DNA from: Halonotius pteroides | GTDB lineage: Archaea > Halobacteriota > Halobacteria > Halobacteriales > Haloferacaceae | Assembly (NCBI RefSeq): GCF_003605635.1 | Contig: NZ_QMDW01000018.1 | Location: forward strand, 1-47,639 | Direction of reading: 5' to 3' | Length of the DNA stretch: 47,639 nt | In this document: piece after piece, positions 41,749 through 47,639 of the stretch | Numbering within the stretch: the first letter of the stretch is position 1 | Layout of the letters: every line of letters begins with the position of its first letter | The notes under the pieces: model-generated | Database searches by the model: none | Seen by the model: only the letters and a program-made list of their open reading frames with translations | Told to the model about the DNA's origin: nothing | Position numbers and translations under genes: made by a program

Positions 41749-42354
41749 ATGCATATGGATCTGACGGGGGTAGCTCGGTATACGCCGTCGCCGATCGCCG
41801 ACCCCACAACGGAGGCCGCGGTGGTCGCGCCGATCATCGAGCAGGACGGCGAACCGGCGATCCTCTTTACGAAACGCTCCGAGCAGCTCGGCGACCACCC
41901 CGGCCAGATGAGCTTTCCGGGCGGGGGTCGCGAGCCGGGCGACGCGGATCTCCAAGCCACCGCCCTCCGGGAAGCCGACGAGGAGATCGGCCTTCAGCCA
42001 AACGAGGTCGAGGTCGTCGGCCGAATCGATGACATCGAAACGGTCACCCGATACATCGTCCGCCCTTTCGTCGGTTGGATTCCAAACCGTGAGTACACCC
42101 CTGATGAGTATGAGGTCGCCGAGATCGTTCGCCTACCGGTCGCCGCGCTCATCGATCACGCAAACTACGAGTCAGAACACCGTGATCACCCCCACTACGG
42201 GCCGATCCGGATTCACTTCTTCCACGTGGCGGGGTACACCGTTTGGGGGGCGACCGGCCGCATGTTAGCACAGCTATTGGAACTCACGACCGACTGGGAG
42301 ATCCCGCCGGAAGCCGACCGCGTCGTTGATGCCGACGCCGACCTCCCGGTGTAG
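41749..42354 (+). CDS. NUDIX hydrolase, CoA pyrophosphatase type
   Basis: 201 residues. The NUDIX box GGGREPGDADLQATALREAD (about 63-82) runs on through EEIGL. It is preceded by the NudL/UPF0035-specific motif LFTKRSEQLGDHPGQMSFPG. This subgroup cleaves CoA to phosphopantetheine and ADP. After the box come VVGRIDDIETVTRYIVRPFV and FFHVAGYTVWGATGRMLAQL. ATG 41749 (MHMDLTG) or 41755 can start the protein; there is no separate promoter, suggesting coupling to the upstream gene. It converges with the PadR gene, stop to stop with no gap. Confidence 0.88.
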   Translation: MHMDLTGVARYTPSPIADPTTEAAVVAPIIEQDGEPAILFTKRSEQLGDHPGQMSFPGGGREPGDADLQATALREADEEIGLQPNEVEVVGRIDDIETVTRYIVRPFVGWIPNREYTPDEYEVAEIVRLPVAALIDHANYESEHRDHPHYGPIRIHFFHVAGYTVWGATGRMLAQLLELTTDWEIPPEADRVVDADADLPV

Positions 42355-42678
42355 TTACGAGTGGGTTTCAGCCTCCGGCGACGGCGGTGGGTCGCCGGCA
42401 TCGATCCGTTGCACCTGCTTGGTTTCCCACATCTGCCGGTCATGGATCGCGGTCGTAGCCGTTGAGGTAAGCGTATAGGAGTTGGTTCGCTTGTCGATGG
42501 CGGCCTTTTCGACGTAGCCACTGTCGACTAACTTCCCAAGATTCTGGTAGACACGTCCGGTGTTGACATCGTCGTCGTAGTACGATTCAATCCCTTCTTT
42601 GATCCCAAGTCCGTATGGATCGTCACGACTCGCAATGACGTACAAGAGGTCTCGCTGGAACGCTGTGAGGTCTTTCAT
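42355..42678 (-). CDS. PadR-family transcriptional regulator
   Basis: 107 residues. PadR winged helix: LTAFQRDLLYVIASRDDPYG, LGIKEGIESYY, then NTGRVYQNLGKLVDSGYVEK with the recognition helix, and wing TNSYTLTSTATTAIHDRQMW. Haloarchaeal members are small, without the long C-terminal dimerisation helix pair. Ligand and targets are unknown. A CTTTTAC element (near 42747-42753) would give a leader of about 45 bases. It is followed upstream by 280 bases of non-coding AT-rich DNA. Confidence 0.9.
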   Translation of the reverse strand: MKDLTAFQRDLLYVIASRDDPYGLGIKEGIESYYDDDVNTGRVYQNLGKLVDSGYVEKAAIDKRTNSYTLTSTATTAIHDRQMWETKQVQRIDAGDPPPSPEAETHS

Positions 42679-42958
42679 AGCTAGTGTGAGACGGATCGCT
42701 TGTGGTGGCAGTTCAATTCAACTGTGTATTGATTGTTGAGATGTAAAAGCGTATTGGCGAATTTAGCGTTTGTACGTGGCTGAAAACCGGCGACTACTGG
42801 ATATTTTGTATGTGTATGTAGCACTCTGTATCGAAATGATTTATTTGAGACAACACTCCCCACGACGGCTCAACCGTGCCGTCTATCGCGGTAGGCCGCG
42901 CCTGTGCAACGAGAGAAACAACCGATATAACGACAATCCCTGCCAGCGTAGAGCGTCC
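42679..42958. other. 280-base AT-rich gap between padR and the Hsp20-like gene
   Basis: No gene is supported. It contains a possible padR TATA (42747-42753), several TGTATG-type repeats around 42800-42815, and a GACGGC...GCCGTC inverted repeat near 42863-42882. The stretch is visibly richer in A and T than its flanks up to about 42850. Confidence 0.45.
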
Positions 42959-43432
42959 TTAGGCGTCGTCTGTGTGGTTGCCGGAGGTACCGTCGTGATC
43001 TGTATCGCCGGCCTGCTCGTCGTCTTCGACGGCAACGGTATGGGCGGCGTCAGCTTTCGGGATCGTCACATGGAGGGTTCCATCCTGGGTCAGCGTTGCA
43101 TCTGGGGTTGTCTCGCTGCCGGTGACACTAGCGACGTCGGGCAGCGTCGCCGTCCCCGAAAGCGTCAGCCCGCGGCCGGGGAACCGCATCTCGAAGCCCT
43201 TGTGGAACGCCCGGAAGCGGTCGATCCGCACCTCCAGTTCGCCGTCGACGAACTGCACCTGAACATCCTCGGCGGTCGCGCCTGGCGCGTCGAAGACGAC
43301 GAGATATTCGGTGTCAGTCTCGAGAAGATCATATGAGAGCGGCTTGCGTGACTGCAGTTGGCTGACACCGCGGCCGACCCGTTCAAGCACCGTGTTGAGG
43401 GCCTCCCGGCCGTAGGTTTCGAGCTTTGTCAT
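42959..43432 (-). CDS. Hsp20/alpha-crystallin-like protein
   Basis: 157 residues. An N-terminal helix (ETYGREALNTVLERVGRGVS) is followed by an alpha-crystallin-like beta-sandwich: SYDLLETDTEYLVVFDAPGA, DVQVQFVDGELEVRIDR, RGLTLSGTATLPDVAS and ending DGTLHVTIPKAD. An acidic tail (DDEQAGDTDHDGTSGNHTDD) follows. The conserved C-terminal I/V-x-I/V anchor is not obvious, so oligomer formation may differ; it also resembles GvpH-type Hsp20 proteins, but no gas-vesicle genes are nearby. Its ATG overlaps the end of the Cys-rich small gene by four bases. Confidence 0.82.
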   Translation of the reverse strand: MTKLETYGREALNTVLERVGRGVSQLQSRKPLSYDLLETDTEYLVVFDAPGATAEDVQVQFVDGELEVRIDRFRAFHKGFEMRFPGRGLTLSGTATLPDVASVTGSETTPDATLTQDGTLHVTIPKADAAHTVAVEDDEQAGDTDHDGTSGNHTDDA

Positions 43433-43587
43433 AACGTGATCTCCGAGAGGCTTGCGTTGTCGGCGCAGCACGGACAGCTGAGATCATCGACGCCGTGGTC
43501 GTCAGGCACGTCGTAGGTGTAGTGAACTTCGAACATATCGAGTTCGCAGTCCCCGTTGCCGCATTCGACTTCGACAGTTTCGGGCAT
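43429..43587 (-). CDS. 52-residue Cys-rich zinc-finger-like protein
   Basis: Cysteines at 9, 14, 38, 40 and 41 (VECGNGDCELDMFEVHY ... LSCPCCADNASLSEITL) form a probable zinc knuckle pair. The protein has an acidic middle and no other domain. Its stop overlaps the Hsp20-like ATG (43429-43432), so the two are translated as a unit. A TTTAAC element (43612-43617) lies 27 bases upstream and supports the ATG at 43587 rather than an upstream one. Small proteins of this kind are widespread in haloarchaea but mostly uncharacterised. Confidence 0.75.
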   Translation of the reverse strand: MPETVEVECGNGDCELDMFEVHYTYDVPDDHGVDDLSCPCCADNASLSEITL

Positions 43588-43611
43588 ACCGGTAGGGAGG
43601 ATTGCCATGAA

Positions 43612-43617
43612 GTTAAA
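43612..43617 (-). promoter_or_regulatory. TATA box of the Cys-rich/Hsp20-like operon
   Basis: Minus-strand TTTAAC is centred 27 bases before the ATG at 43587. Confidence 0.55.
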
Positions 43618-43670
43618 TGACGTGACACGCTGTTGAAAGCGGCACACGTCCGTAGGCCGGATCACACGGC

Positions 43671-43676
43671 TTTAGC
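43671..43676 (+). promoter_or_regulatory. TATA-like element of the radical SAM gene
   Basis: TTTAGC is centred about 27 bases before the ATG at 43700, within a GGCTTTAGCC near-palindrome. Confidence 0.45.
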
Positions 43677-43699
43677 CGTTTGATGCCAAACAACACGGT

Positions 43700-45427
43700 A
43701 TGACTCGGCCCTCGAACCTTGCGGTCACCATCGTCGACGGCTACGTCGACGAGCCGGCCCACTTCGGCGTGCCGCCCTATATCTCGACGTATCCGCGCTT
43801 TACCGCCGGCGCGCTCGTTGATGCCGGCGTCCCACAATCGCAGATCACCTACCACACGATCGATGAACTCCGCGCGGACAAACAGAACTGGAACGCCGTC
43901 GCCGACGCCGACCTGATGATCTACGTCGGCGGGATGACTGTCCCCGGCAGCTACGTCGGCGGGACACCCGCCGAGCCCGACGAGGTCACAGAACTCGCGT
44001 GGGTCGCTGAGGGCACCTCGTTGATGGGCGGTCCCGTCAAGTTTGGTGTCGGCGACGAGAACGCCGGGGCGACCGAGACCGAACGCAAGGATCTCGACTT
44101 TGACTTCGTTGCGAAAGGCGACGTTGAGGCGGCCGCCTACGATCTCGTCGACAGCGGGCTAGAGGGGTTCAACAACCGGATGCGCGACAACGACGAGCTC
44201 AGCCGCTGGGCCCCCGGCGGTGCGTTCATCGTCAAGCAACATCCGAACCATCCCGACTACCTGATCTGCGAGATGGAAACCTCTCGGGGCTGTGCCTATC
44301 GGTGTTCGTTCTGTACGGAACCGCTGTACGGAAACCCTGCCTTCCGCACCGCCGACGAGGTCGTCGACGAGGTCGACACGCTCTCGAACTACGGTGTCAA
44401 ACACTTCCGACTCGGTCGGCAGGCCGATATCCTCGCCTTCGGCGGCGATGGCGAGGCCCCCAACCCCGACGCGCTTCGGCGGCTCTACACCGGGATTCGA
44501 GAGGTTGCGCCCGATCTTGAAACGCTGCACCTCGACAACATGAACCCGATCACGATCGTCAACTGGCCCGAAAAGAGCCGCGAGGGGATTCGCATCATCG
44601 CCGAGCACAACACCCCCGGCGACACCGCCGCCTTCGGGCTGGAATCCGCCGATCCCGTCGTCCAAGAGGCCAACAACCTCAACGTCACCGCCGAGGAGTG
44701 TTTTCAGGCGGTCAAGATCGTCAACGAGGAGGCCGGCTGGCGACCCGGCGAAAACCCCGCCGACGCACCGACCCACGGCGACGATGCGGCGAACCGCCTG
44801 CCGAAACTGCTGCCCGGCATCAATCTGCTGCACGGCCTGCAGGAGGAACGCCGCGCGACGTACGACCACAACCGGGCGTTCCTTCAGCGCGTTTACGATG
44901 CGGGGCTGATGCTCCGCCGGATCAACATCCGGCAGGTGATGGCCTTCGAGGGCACCGATATGTCCGACACCGGCGCGGCCATCGCCGAGGAGCACACGGA
45001 GCTGTTCAAATCATACAAACAGGAGGTGCGAGAGACCATCGACCAGCCGATGTTAGAGCGCGTTGCCCCCGCCGGCACCGTCCTCCCGGACGTCCATCTC
45101 GAATACCACGAGGACGGCCGCACGTTCGGCCGCCAGCTCGGCACCTACCCGCTTCTCGTCGGCTTCCCCGAGGAGCGACCGCTCGGCCAGACCGTCGATG
45201 CCGTCATCGTCGATCACGGCTACCGGTCGGTGACGGCGGTGCCGTACCCGCTGGATATCAACAGCGCGAGCATGACCGAACTTGAGGCGATCCCGGGCAT
45301 CGGGAAACAGCGCGCCGGCGATCTCGTCGTCAATCGTCCCTACGAGACGCCCGACGCCGTCGGCGGCGAGATCGACCTCTCGGCGTTCGTCACGACCGAT
45401 TCAGCGGCGAGTCAACCCTCAGACTGA
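43700..45427 (+). CDS. Radical SAM protein with C-terminal helix-hairpin-helix (COG1031 type)
   Basis: 575 residues. An N-terminal domain of about 190 residues (LAVTIVDGYVDEPAHFGVPP, MIYVGGMTVPGSYVGG) resembles the cobalamin-like Rossmann part of B12-type radical SAM proteins. The cluster motif is CAYRCSFC (Cys198, 202, 205). A TIM-barrel half follows (GVKHFRLGRQADILAFGGDG, FGLESADPVVQEANNLNVTA). The end is a helix-hairpin-helix, NSASMTELEAIPGIGKQRAG (about 523-542), which usually contacts nucleic acid. The reaction is unknown; an RNA modification is a reasonable guess. It overlaps the next gene by one base (TGATG). Confidence 0.88.
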   Translation: MTRPSNLAVTIVDGYVDEPAHFGVPPYISTYPRFTAGALVDAGVPQSQITYHTIDELRADKQNWNAVADADLMIYVGGMTVPGSYVGGTPAEPDEVTELAWVAEGTSLMGGPVKFGVGDENAGATETERKDLDFDFVAKGDVEAAAYDLVDSGLEGFNNRMRDNDELSRWAPGGAFIVKQHPNHPDYLICEMETSRGCAYRCSFCTEPLYGNPAFRTADEVVDEVDTLSNYGVKHFRLGRQADILAFGGDGEAPNPDALRRLYTGIREVAPDLETLHLDNMNPITIVNWPEKSREGIRIIAEHNTPGDTAAFGLESADPVVQEANNLNVTAEECFQAVKIVNEEAGWRPGENPADAPTHGDDAANRLPKLLPGINLLHGLQEERRATYDHNRAFLQRVYDAGLMLRRINIRQVMAFEGTDMSDTGAAIAEEHTELFKSYKQEVRETIDQPMLERVAPAGTVLPDVHLEYHEDGRTFGRQLGTYPLLVGFPEERPLGQTVDAVIVDHGYRSVTAVPYPLDINSASMTELEAIPGIGKQRAGDLVVNRPYETPDAVGGEIDLSAFVTTDSAASQPSD

Positions 45428-46131
45428 TGGAGAGCCTCGAAAGCGAACTCGACCGGGCACGCGACCTCGCTATCGATGACCTTGCCGACGCCATCGAGTC
45501 AATCGGCTTCGAGTGTACGCGGTGTGGAGCCTGCTGCAAGGGGTATGACCCCGACAGCGATGGCGATGGGGAGGAGAACGCAGCCGACGATGCCGACGCC
45601 ACCGACCGCGAACCGCATACAGCGACCGTGTTTCCCGACGAGATTCGTGATATAGAGGCTGCCACGGACTACGACTGGCGCGATATGGCGCGGCCGATGC
45701 CGTACGGGCTCAACGGCGACGCTGGCGATCAGTCCGGCGAGACCTTCGAGTGGGCACTCCAGACCGACGCCTGCGGCGACTGCACCTTCTACGAGGAGCG
45801 CGACGACGGCACCGGCAGCTGTTCGGTGCACGACGACCGCCCGCTGATCTGTCAAACGTATCCGTTCAGCGTCGCCCTCGGCGGGACGAGTCAGCCGATG
45901 GGCGAAGCCGTTGACGGCGAGGGCATGGTTCGGGCCCACGAGTGCGAGGGCCTTGGCCGCGACATCTCGCGCGAGGAGGCCGAAGAGTTGGCCGCCGCGC
46001 TCAAGGAGCGTGCGGTCAGCGAGATAGAGGAAGCCATCAGCGTGCGGGAGAACTACGAGCCAAAGGATGTCGATGGCGTCGTCGTACACGATTCCGAGGG
46101 GCAAAAGAGACCTGACGGAGAAGTATTATAA
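45427..46131 (+). CDS. YkgJ-type cysteine cluster protein
   Basis: 234 residues. Clustered cysteines are FECTRCGACCKGYD (Cys30, 33, 36, 37), CGDCTFYEE, a Cys in GSCSVHDDRPLICQTYPFSV, and one in AHECEGLG. This arrangement is the zinc or iron-sulfur binding signature of YkgJ/UPF0153. The acidic insert around 42-60 is halophile-like. Its ATG overlaps the radical SAM stop, so the two proteins are made together and the pair may work as one system. Immediately after its stop the DNA turns AT-rich. Confidence 0.85.
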   Translation: MESLESELDRARDLAIDDLADAIESIGFECTRCGACCKGYDPDSDGDGEENAADDADATDREPHTATVFPDEIRDIEAATDYDWRDMARPMPYGLNGDAGDQSGETFEWALQTDACGDCTFYEERDDGTGSCSVHDDRPLICQTYPFSVALGGTSQPMGEAVDGEGMVRAHECEGLGRDISREEAEELAAALKERAVSEIEEAISVRENYEPKDVDGVVVHDSEGQKRPDGEVL

Positions 46132-46153
46132 TTACCACATTATCTCGGGAAAA

Positions 46154-46162
46154 AATATAAAC
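46154..46162 (+). promoter_or_regulatory. TATA box of the AT-rich ATPase gene
   Basis: AATATAAAC is centred 27-28 bases before the ATG at 46185. In such AT-rich DNA a match is less significant, but the spacing is right. Confidence 0.45.
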
Positions 46163-46184
46163 AATATCACAAGAGAAATATACT

Positions 46185-47453
46185 ATGTCGGTAGACCAAT
46201 ATCATCGAAACGATGTTTTTGGGACTGTTAGAGATTTACCACTAAATTATGTCGAGCGTAAAATCGTGGATGACAGACTTCTTGACATGCTAGATAGGGA
46301 TAAACACACAGTAATATATGGGAGTTCAAAACAAGGAAAAACATGTCTGAGGAAGCATTGTATTCCCGAAGAGGATCGAATAGAAGTCCATTGTAGTAAT
46401 AAATGGGATCTAGAACAGTTAATGGGTGCTATTTTGAAAAAAGCAGGTTATAAAATTGAAAGGTCTGAAACAAAGACAATAACTGGGAGGTTCAAAATAA
46501 TAGCCAAGTTGAAAAGCGGTTTTCTCGGTGGAGGTGGTGAAGCAGGAGTTGAAAAAAGTGAACAAAAAGTCAGAGAAAAATTGGAACTTGATCCTAGTGA
46601 TGTTAATGACGTCATCCGTGCATTAGACAACATAAACTTCGACAAGTACATTATTTTGGAAGATTTTCACTACATGAGTGAAGAAACTCAAGAAGACTTT
46701 TCTGTAGCATTGAAAGCCATTCACGAAAATTCAGATCTAGTTTTTATTATTGTTGGTGTTTGGCTTGAAGAAAATCGACTGATTTCTTTGAATGGTGATC
46801 TACGAGACAGAGTGAATTCAGTAAATGCTGATAAATGGGAAGATAAAAATTTAATTGAAGTCGTTGAAAGAGGTGAAGAACACCTCAATATAGAATTTGA
46901 TACAGATTTCAGACGAAAACTTGCTGAAAATTGCCATGAAAGTGTTTCTATTGTGCAAAAAACTTGTCAAAAAGCTCTCGAAAAAGAGGAGATTGAAACA
47001 ACACAAAAAGATAAGAAGGTAGTGGCGGATGATACAGATGTTATTGAAATCATAACAGAAGTAGTTGACAAAAATAGTGCTAGATATGAACGTTTTCTTA
47101 GAGATTTTGCCGGAGGGTTTCAAGAAACACAGTATGATATGTATATGTGGTTGTTATATCCCGTCATTAAATCGACTCCAGAGGAATTAGAACGAGGTGT
47201 ACATTACTCTGATATTCGAGAAATGATAGAAAGTGAGCATCCAGAAGGTACAGATCTCAACCCAGGAAATCTAACCCAGTCAATTACTTCAGTTTCATCT
47301 CTACAGGCAAATATCGGAATAAAACCATTTATTCTAGATTACGATAGCAATAATCGAAGGCTGAGTTCTGTTGATAAAGGCTTCTTGACTTGGATTGCAA
47401 CCCAAGATGAAAACAAGTTATTAGATGATGCTGGACTCAATGAACACTTGTAA
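46185..47453 (+). CDS. P-loop ATPase of STAND/AAA type, possible defence gene
   Basis: 422 residues. Walker A is GSSKQGKT (46-53) within HTVIYGSSKQGKTCLRKH. Walker B is YIILEDFHYM (155-164). A sensor strand FIIVGVWLEENRL is near 187-199, and a helical lid follows (LRDRVNSVNADKWEDKNLIE). The last 90 residues (HYSDIREMIESEHPEG, NLTQSITSVSSLQANIG, YDSNNRRLSSVDKGFLTWIA) look like a winged helix. The N-terminal NYVERKIVDDRLLDML is typical of STAND-like ATPases. It is rich in Lys, Ile and Asn, unlike the acidic proteins around it. No nuclease, TIR or protease effector is seen in it, so if it is a defence protein the effector may be encoded next to it outside the window. Confidence 0.75.
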   Translation: MSVDQYHRNDVFGTVRDLPLNYVERKIVDDRLLDMLDRDKHTVIYGSSKQGKTCLRKHCIPEEDRIEVHCSNKWDLEQLMGAILKKAGYKIERSETKTITGRFKIIAKLKSGFLGGGGEAGVEKSEQKVREKLELDPSDVNDVIRALDNINFDKYIILEDFHYMSEETQEDFSVALKAIHENSDLVFIIVGVWLEENRLISLNGDLRDRVNSVNADKWEDKNLIEVVERGEEHLNIEFDTDFRRKLAENCHESVSIVQKTCQKALEKEEIETTQKDKKVVADDTDVIEIITEVVDKNSARYERFLRDFAGGFQETQYDMYMWLLYPVIKSTPEELERGVHYSDIREMIESEHPEGTDLNPGNLTQSITSVSSLQANIGIKPFILDYDSNNRRLSSVDKGFLTWIATQDENKLLDDAGLNEHL

Positions 47454-47639
47454 TTTTGAATTATGTATGAAGTGATTTATTGATATTAAACAACAGCGGT
47501 CGTTATTCATATGAATTATCAGCTGTCGTGAGACGAGTGATACCCGAAACACCGTCAAAGCCATCGTCGAAACTGTAGAGATACTCAGTCGATCACATTG
47601 AGAAGTTCACTGTCTCCGATAGTGGAGGCTAAATCGGTA
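47454..47639 (+). other. Window end: AT-rich spacer then short coding-like fragment
   Basis: The first 60 bases are very AT-rich. From about 47520 the composition recovers, and one plus-strand frame reads TSDTRNTVKAIVETVEILSR, followed by a stop and further stops. The TVKAIxETVEIL phrase resembles the start of IclR-type regulators, so a truncated gene is possible, but the support is weak. Confidence 0.25.

Larger units (their letters stand above)
46125..47639. mobile_element. AT-rich segment, probable horizontally acquired island (left end)
   Basis: From about 46125 base composition changes abruptly. A hand count of 46441-46500 gives 19 G/C in 60, against 43 in 60 at 27361-27420. The segment contains one gene and then about 190 non-coding bases. 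No integrase, tRNA or terminal repeat is visible, and the right end is outside the window. Confidence 0.6.

Noticed and set aside
1-47639. CRISPR arrays, insertion sequences and rRNA genes
   Set aside because: No regularly spaced repeats, no transposase with terminal repeats and no rRNA-like conserved blocks were seen.

Overview
The window is chromosomal DNA from a halophilic archaeon (class Halobacteria). Four observations support this. The predicted proteins are very acidic (Asp/Glu-rich, Lys-poor). Most of the DNA is GC-rich. Many genes begin with an ATG or GTG lying 25-30 bases downstream of a TATA-like box, which is the leaderless promoter layout typical of this group. Several proteins are archaeal or haloarchaeal types: archaeal SepF, NAC, archaeal TrmI, Tsr3, a fused FolC-FolP, split methylmalonyl-CoA mutase, and an FAD/Fe-S D-lactate dehydrogenase of about 1000 residues. 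The genus cannot be fixed from the sequence alone.

Layout. 1-5137: the start of a PAS signalling protein, then tsr3, a SnoaL-like protein, a PUA RNA-binding protein, a DUF1028 protein, sepF, a PrsW-type membrane protease and an eIF2B-family protein. 5203-9456: succinate dehydrogenase, sdhC-sdhD-sdhB tightly packed, with sdhA detached by an unusual 753-base gap. 9605-13153: a small toxin-antitoxin-like pair, a histidine phosphatase, an HTH regulator preceded by a stretch rich in inverted repeats, and the msrB-msrA methionine sulfoxide repair pair. 13199-18064: an enoyl-CoA hydratase, bioB with a possible BirA operator, a DHH phosphoesterase, a short 6-phosphogluconate dehydrogenase and a membrane-anchored 2Fe-2S ferredoxin. 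18225-22128: a small HTH protein, dihydrofolate reductase and the FolC-FolP fusion (folate supply). 22179-30331: two tandem Gfo/Idh/MocA oxidoreductases, a micro membrane protein, a GAF/PAS histidine kinase and a D-lactate dehydrogenase. 30427-33866 (minus strand): aminotransferase, thioredoxin, two unknown proteins, and trmI overlapping nac. 34118-37531: methylmalonyl-CoA mutase large subunit, a PAS histidine kinase and methylmalonyl-CoA epimerase. 37538-43587: an M42 peptidase, a DUF2342-type metalloprotease, acylphosphatase, a GT81-like glycosyltransferase, an unknown protein, a NUDIX hydrolase, a PadR regulator, and an Hsp20-like protein overlapping a 52-residue Cys-rich protein. 43700-46131: a radical SAM/HhH protein coupled to a Cys-cluster protein.

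The clear break in composition is at about 46,125. From there to the window end the DNA is strongly AT-rich and carries one 422-residue P-loop ATPase of STAND/AAA type, rich in Lys, Ile and Asn. It looks like recently acquired DNA, and the class of protein suggests a conflict or defence role. The window stops before its partners, if any, can be seen. This is the best candidate for something new.

Other points worth a second look are the split sdh operon with a structured sdhA leader, the BirA-like site over the bioB start, the hairpin-rich block upstream of the HTH gene at 11217, and a 10-bp inverted repeat between nac and mcmA1. No rRNA, tRNA, CRISPR array, intact insertion sequence or replication origin was recognised.
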